The notes below the pieces were generated by a model, which saw only the letters and a list, made by a program, of their open reading frames with translations, did no database searches and was not told the DNA's origin. DNA of 64,000 nucleotides, taken from contig NC_083599.1 in NCBI RefSeq assembly GCF_020882245.1, positions 67,935,745 to 67,999,744 of the forward strand, given 5' to 3'. Made by a program: the position numbers and the translations under genes. Every line of letters begins with the position of its first letter. Within the stretch, counting starts at the first letter, position 1. Of the stretch, positions 59,451 to 64,000 are shown piece after piece. This stretch comes from Rhopalosiphum padi. Taxonomy: Eukaryota; Arthropoda; Insecta; Hemiptera; Aphididae.

Positions 59451-62400
59451 AAATTTGAAAGCGCGACCATCGAAATACTTGAAATCAGAACATATTTAAT
59501 TATTTTGAACATTGAGCTAAGCTGTTTATTTAGTTTTTCAAATTTAGAGTGTTAAGGTTGATAAATTCTGTGCCTTAAAATGCGCATTCTCGAACCGATT
59601 TCTTATAAGTTACTTCTTCAATTCTAAATAATAAATAATTACTAGCTTCAGATCACCTCGGTTTAGATTATTTAAGTAGTATTAGACATTAGAGTTAGGG
59701 TTTCTAATATGTATTTTGTATTATGACGAACGGCTGGTTTGTGTTTCGTTTACCCCAAAACCATAACGTATACAGTGTGCATTTAGTAAACAATATTAAT
59801 CGTGTCCGCTGTTCTTGTAATGTACGTATGTTTATTATAATATCGATGACCGAAAATAAATATTAACTGAAAGTAATGAGAAAATATTATCTTAATAAAC
59901 AAAATGTACACTATACATAATATTATGTACGACCATTGAACCTTAAATTTCGAGACATATTTTTGTCGAGTGTATTGTATTAAAATTTTTACCATCCACC
60001 TACCATATGCATTAGGTATTCAGGTCAGCTTTCTCTTTCTCAGTCGAAAATGAAGTCCACGTAGCGGTATAATATGAGGCTTCAAATAGATAATAGACGG
60101 AAAACATTTTCTATTATTCGTGAATTTCGATCCATAAACCTCGTATATTGTTTTCTCGACGGTGCATAATATATCTATACGTGTTTATTATATGTTAAGT
60201 TTAAAAGAAGTTTACCCACACGGTTTATTATGTTTTAATATTCTTGTATGTCTTGTATTTTTATATAGTCTTTCTCATTTCTTTACCCTATTTCAGCGAT
60301 AAAAAAATATTTGTAATTTTGCAATTATTTATCTATGTATAAAGTTGTAAGATAAATAATGAAAATAACTTAATAATATCACCGATGACACAACGAAGAC
60401 TGTATTTTTAAAAAAAATTTTATAGACACGTGATTATATAAATACTGAATAAATAAAATACTTTAAGTATCTTTTAAAGAGGTTTACTTTTTTAAATTGT
60501 AACTGTTCTAGTTTTTTGTAGTTTTAACAATTGTTTAGTTTAGATTTCAATATAATAATAGATATTTTTATATAATATATGTAATCTTACGTTATTCTTA
60601 AGAGATCATAGGCCATAGCAATTTTAAATTGAACAGATAAGTATTTAAGTATTTAACTTGTTTAAAACCATTTAAATTTAAAAGTTTAAACTACAGTGAA
60701 AGTATTATAATATTTAATTACCCTTTTAGATAATGTGATAAAGTTCAGTTAAACAGGATTAATCATATTATATTATATTATTTCCGCTTTCTACTATTAA
60801 TAATAAAAAAAATGGAATATTTTGAAATTGATTTTTTTTTTATGAGTAATTTTATACTTGGTTAGAAAAAATACATACATACATAAATATATATATATAT
60901 ATATATATTATGGGAAATAAACTCCTCTCTAATACTTTTTAAATACGATGATTTATCATTACTTTCAAATAACCTATTACCTATACAGTATACACACCAT
61001 AGACCAATAACCCGACTGTGTTACGCGTTAAGGTTAGTGAAGCGAGACGAGTACTCTGCAATAACAGATAAGGATTTTAAAATATTACAATAGTTTTACA
61101 GGGAATTGACTAAAAAATCATAAGTACCTAATTTAAACTGTTTGAATTTTCAAATATGTTTCGTTCAGAATAGATTTTTTCAATATTAAAGTTGGCTTAA
61201 CATTATAATAAAAGATAATGTTGAGAGTTGAACTTCGTTGAAAATATATTATCCGTTAAAAACGAGGTTAAAATATATTATATTACTGAAAAAAATCCAA
61301 TTCTTATACTACATTTTTTTCGTGTACCTATAATATAGTTATTCATAATAGTGATAAGTTTGTAATCTCATTTGATTTTAGTATCAGTTAATATTTTATA
61401 GTTCATTTGTGAATAGTTAATTACAATTTTAAATTATTCTAAAATATATCAAATTTTATTTATCTCTTTATACGATAATAAATAATATGTATCTATATAG
61501 GTAAACATAAAAAACGGAAACGAGTAACTTATATAGATAAATACAAACCGGTTCAAGATGAATAATACTGTGATAAAGAGAGATAACTAGAAAAGAGTGC
61601 AATGTGCATAAATGTAGAAAAAACAATAAGATATAATATATATCATATATGTAAATAGGTGAAAAATATAATATTATTCAGCGTTTTTTTTCTATAGGCG
61701 ATTGTTATTTAAACACATTCACCATTCACATACACATTACCTACGCGTTAAGTATAGTATTATTATTAATAGTAGTACCTAAGTTACATTATATAAATAC
61801 GTATAATGCATCTGAATAGTCTTCTAACTACTAATCGCTTAGTTCTGTACAGTTACAAAATTTAATTTCTATTTATATATTTATTTAATATTATTATTAC
61901 TTTATATGCGTAACGTTTTTGCAGAGTGGTGTGTACAGGAAAAATAAGGATTAATAATTGATGGTTCATTTTACTGATGACGTAATTGTTATTTAAAATG
62001 TTGAAAATTGTTGAGTTTGAGTCAATTTTATACATTAAAAAAGGTATAATAATTGATGTCTGAATCATCGGATATATGAATATTTTATAGTAATTTATAT
62101 GAGCTAATGGTAGGTATTTAAGTAAACTACACGTCTATTAGTAAAAATTGACATTTATATATTTATGTCTTACTTATTTGTATTTAATTGCATATGAGTT
62201 ATTTGTAATAAAAATGTAAGTAATGAATTTAAATTGTTTTATCATGTAAATTGAAAATATAAATATTTTCGAAATATTTATAAATACACCAATGTATAAT
62301 TAAAAAGTCGTATAAATAAAATAGTTTAAATGTACATGGCTTGCAAACAAAATGAAATTCATTCTTCACACATCCTATATTAGACATTAAAAATGTTTTA

Positions 62401-64000
62401 ATTCTTTTAACTTTGTTGTTTTTAATTGTGTAAATTAAATTGCATTAAATTTTTCGTATAAATTGTTCATTTGTTTATTGGGTGCTTTACAAAATTAATC
62501 TTTTGCACTATTTTGCCCGACTTTAATTTTGCTGTTAGTTTATGAATAATATTAAATAACCATATAGAACGGAATTATTTATTAATGCGATTTGCTTAAA
62601 GTGTAATCAAAATACAATATTACGTTCATTGACGAAGACCACAGTGCTTTATTAAACAGGCACTCTTTATGCGTTCGAAATATCTCCGGTACATATTCAG
62701 ATTAAAATTAATATCAATTATATGTACATCCCTGTAATTAAATAATATGAACTTCAAGATTTCTTTATCGTTTTAAACTTTTGAAGCAATACAATAAATA
62801 TTAGGCATTGAGAATATTTCCATGATGCAGATATCTAAATATAAAATTACATGATTAATATGATATTATAAAAATAACGCCAATTTATGCCAAATTAAAT
62901 AAATTGTAGCCTAAGAAAAAAAACAAACTGTGAACATGAAGCACCGCATGATTTAAAACATCTTATTTAGATTTATAATTTGTATCTTTTTATATACTTA
63001 TATATTAACTATACATATAATAGACTAATATTTAATCTTAAAATCGAAACATTTCTATATTTGTCGACAATTCAATTGCATAATACAAACATTTGATATA
63101 TTGCGTAGGCACGTTTTGAAATAACTGTTACCTATTTTTCAGTCGTCGTGACCACCGTGTAGCAAATATAGGTGTATCGTATTATATTCGTGCAGTACCC
63201 ATGTTAAGTTAAAATATGTGTTATGTCGACAGCCATGTATAGCGACCGATGTAAAACCTCGAATTGTGTTCAGAAATATCATATTTTTAAATACTGTAAA
63301 TAATTGTTTAACGACGATATTCAATAAGAAATTAAACATAAATAATAGTCGTTTACGATCTCCGTTTAATATGCTTATAAATTATTTATATGATTCGAGT
63401 GTTGGCAGCAACATATCATTTTTAATTTATTAATTACTTCATAAAATCCGTATAACGTATTTTTTGTGTAATTCACACTAACGAAAATAATTTTTATTGA
63501 TTTTTAAGTATATATTTTATGACTTATGGGTAGTATGGTAAAGACTAGAGGCACGTTCAAAATCTATTTTTTTTTCAATAAAACTAATAACAATCTTGTC
63601 ACACTTTAAACCGTGGTATTATAAGTCAAATGAAACACAGGTAAAACATGATGTCAGTGTACGTAATACTACGAAAGTAATCTTTGTTCAAATAGATAAT
63701 GAGTTTAATAAATAATAACATTGCAGGTACCTACTTAAATGTTATTGTTTGTTAAATATATTAGTGTATTAATGTAATGCACAGTTATTATAATGCCGTT
63801 AATCGTATATTTGTTTAACATTTTTTCAATTTATAATGGTAAAACACTGATTAAATGTTAAAAAGCCATGTGTTGCAATAGTATTTTTAATTTGTCGAGA
63901 AATTAAGACCATAATTCAAATTGAATAAATTCAAGATAGATTTAATACTTAATAACTACTATATAGTTAAGCATCATTGTTATCTCATTTACATCACTTA
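59451..64000. other. Gene-free sequence to the end of the window
   Basis: AT-rich, with a short (AT)n tract near 60885-60908. Open frames on both strands are short and of chance character. Confidence 0.5.

Noticed and set aside
63139..63433. Overlapping frames on both strands near the right edge
   Set aside because: AT-rich chance frames with no family features.

Overview
The window looks like insect nuclear DNA, most likely from an aphid or a close hemipteran relative. It is strongly AT-rich and has small phased exons with GT-AG introns. CpG-rich sequence is confined to promoters, and there are many small transposons with clean target-site duplications. The aphid assignment is an inference from composition and repeat style; no single marker proves it. 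There are no operons, rRNA genes, CRISPR arrays or convincing tRNAs. Most of the open reading frames longer than 60 codons are chance frames in AT-rich sequence. The real genes had to be assembled from exons by matching splice phases.

Layout. From 1 to 6.4 kb there is no gene; this part holds a diverged direct duplication of about 0.6 kb (1536-2141 and 3036-3701) and one hAT-type MITE. A complete-looking PIF/Harbinger DNA transposon occupies 6440-11694. It carries a seven-exon DDE transposase on the plus strand and a four-exon Myb/SANT-like DNA-binding partner on the minus strand, facing each other, with two small hAT-type elements nested in introns of the partner gene. LSm2, a U6 snRNA-binding Sm-like protein, lies only a few hundred bases beyond the right end (12080-13904). 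From 15.9 to 18.4 kb there is a cluster of small transposons: an inverted-repeat element with a MITE nested inside it, then an 858-bp Merlin-like element that keeps only the N-terminal half of its transposase.

A CpG-rich leader at 19.6-20.2 kb starts the gene for a GPCPD1-type glycerophosphocholine phosphodiesterase (CBM20 plus GDPD domains; coding exons 21238-30340). Its last exon contains an A11 tract. As written the protein stops at 673 residues. One A fewer would run in frame through three further correctly phased exons to 33535, adding about 100 hydrophilic residues. The introns hold MITEs, foldbacks and a broken LINE reverse transcriptase.

A second CpG-rich promoter at 35.7-36.1 kb begins an unrecognised gene whose first two coding exons are 9.8 kb apart (36083-36183 and 45982-46114). 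A separate TATA/initiator pair at 44.72-44.76 kb lies just upstream of the second exon and may be an alternative promoter. A third GC-rich promoter with a TATA box (49.68-50.23 kb) begins another unrecognised gene, of which only a 42-codon first exon (50227-50352) can be supported. The remaining 13.6 kb looks like intron or intergenic sequence. All host genes seen here are on the plus strand.
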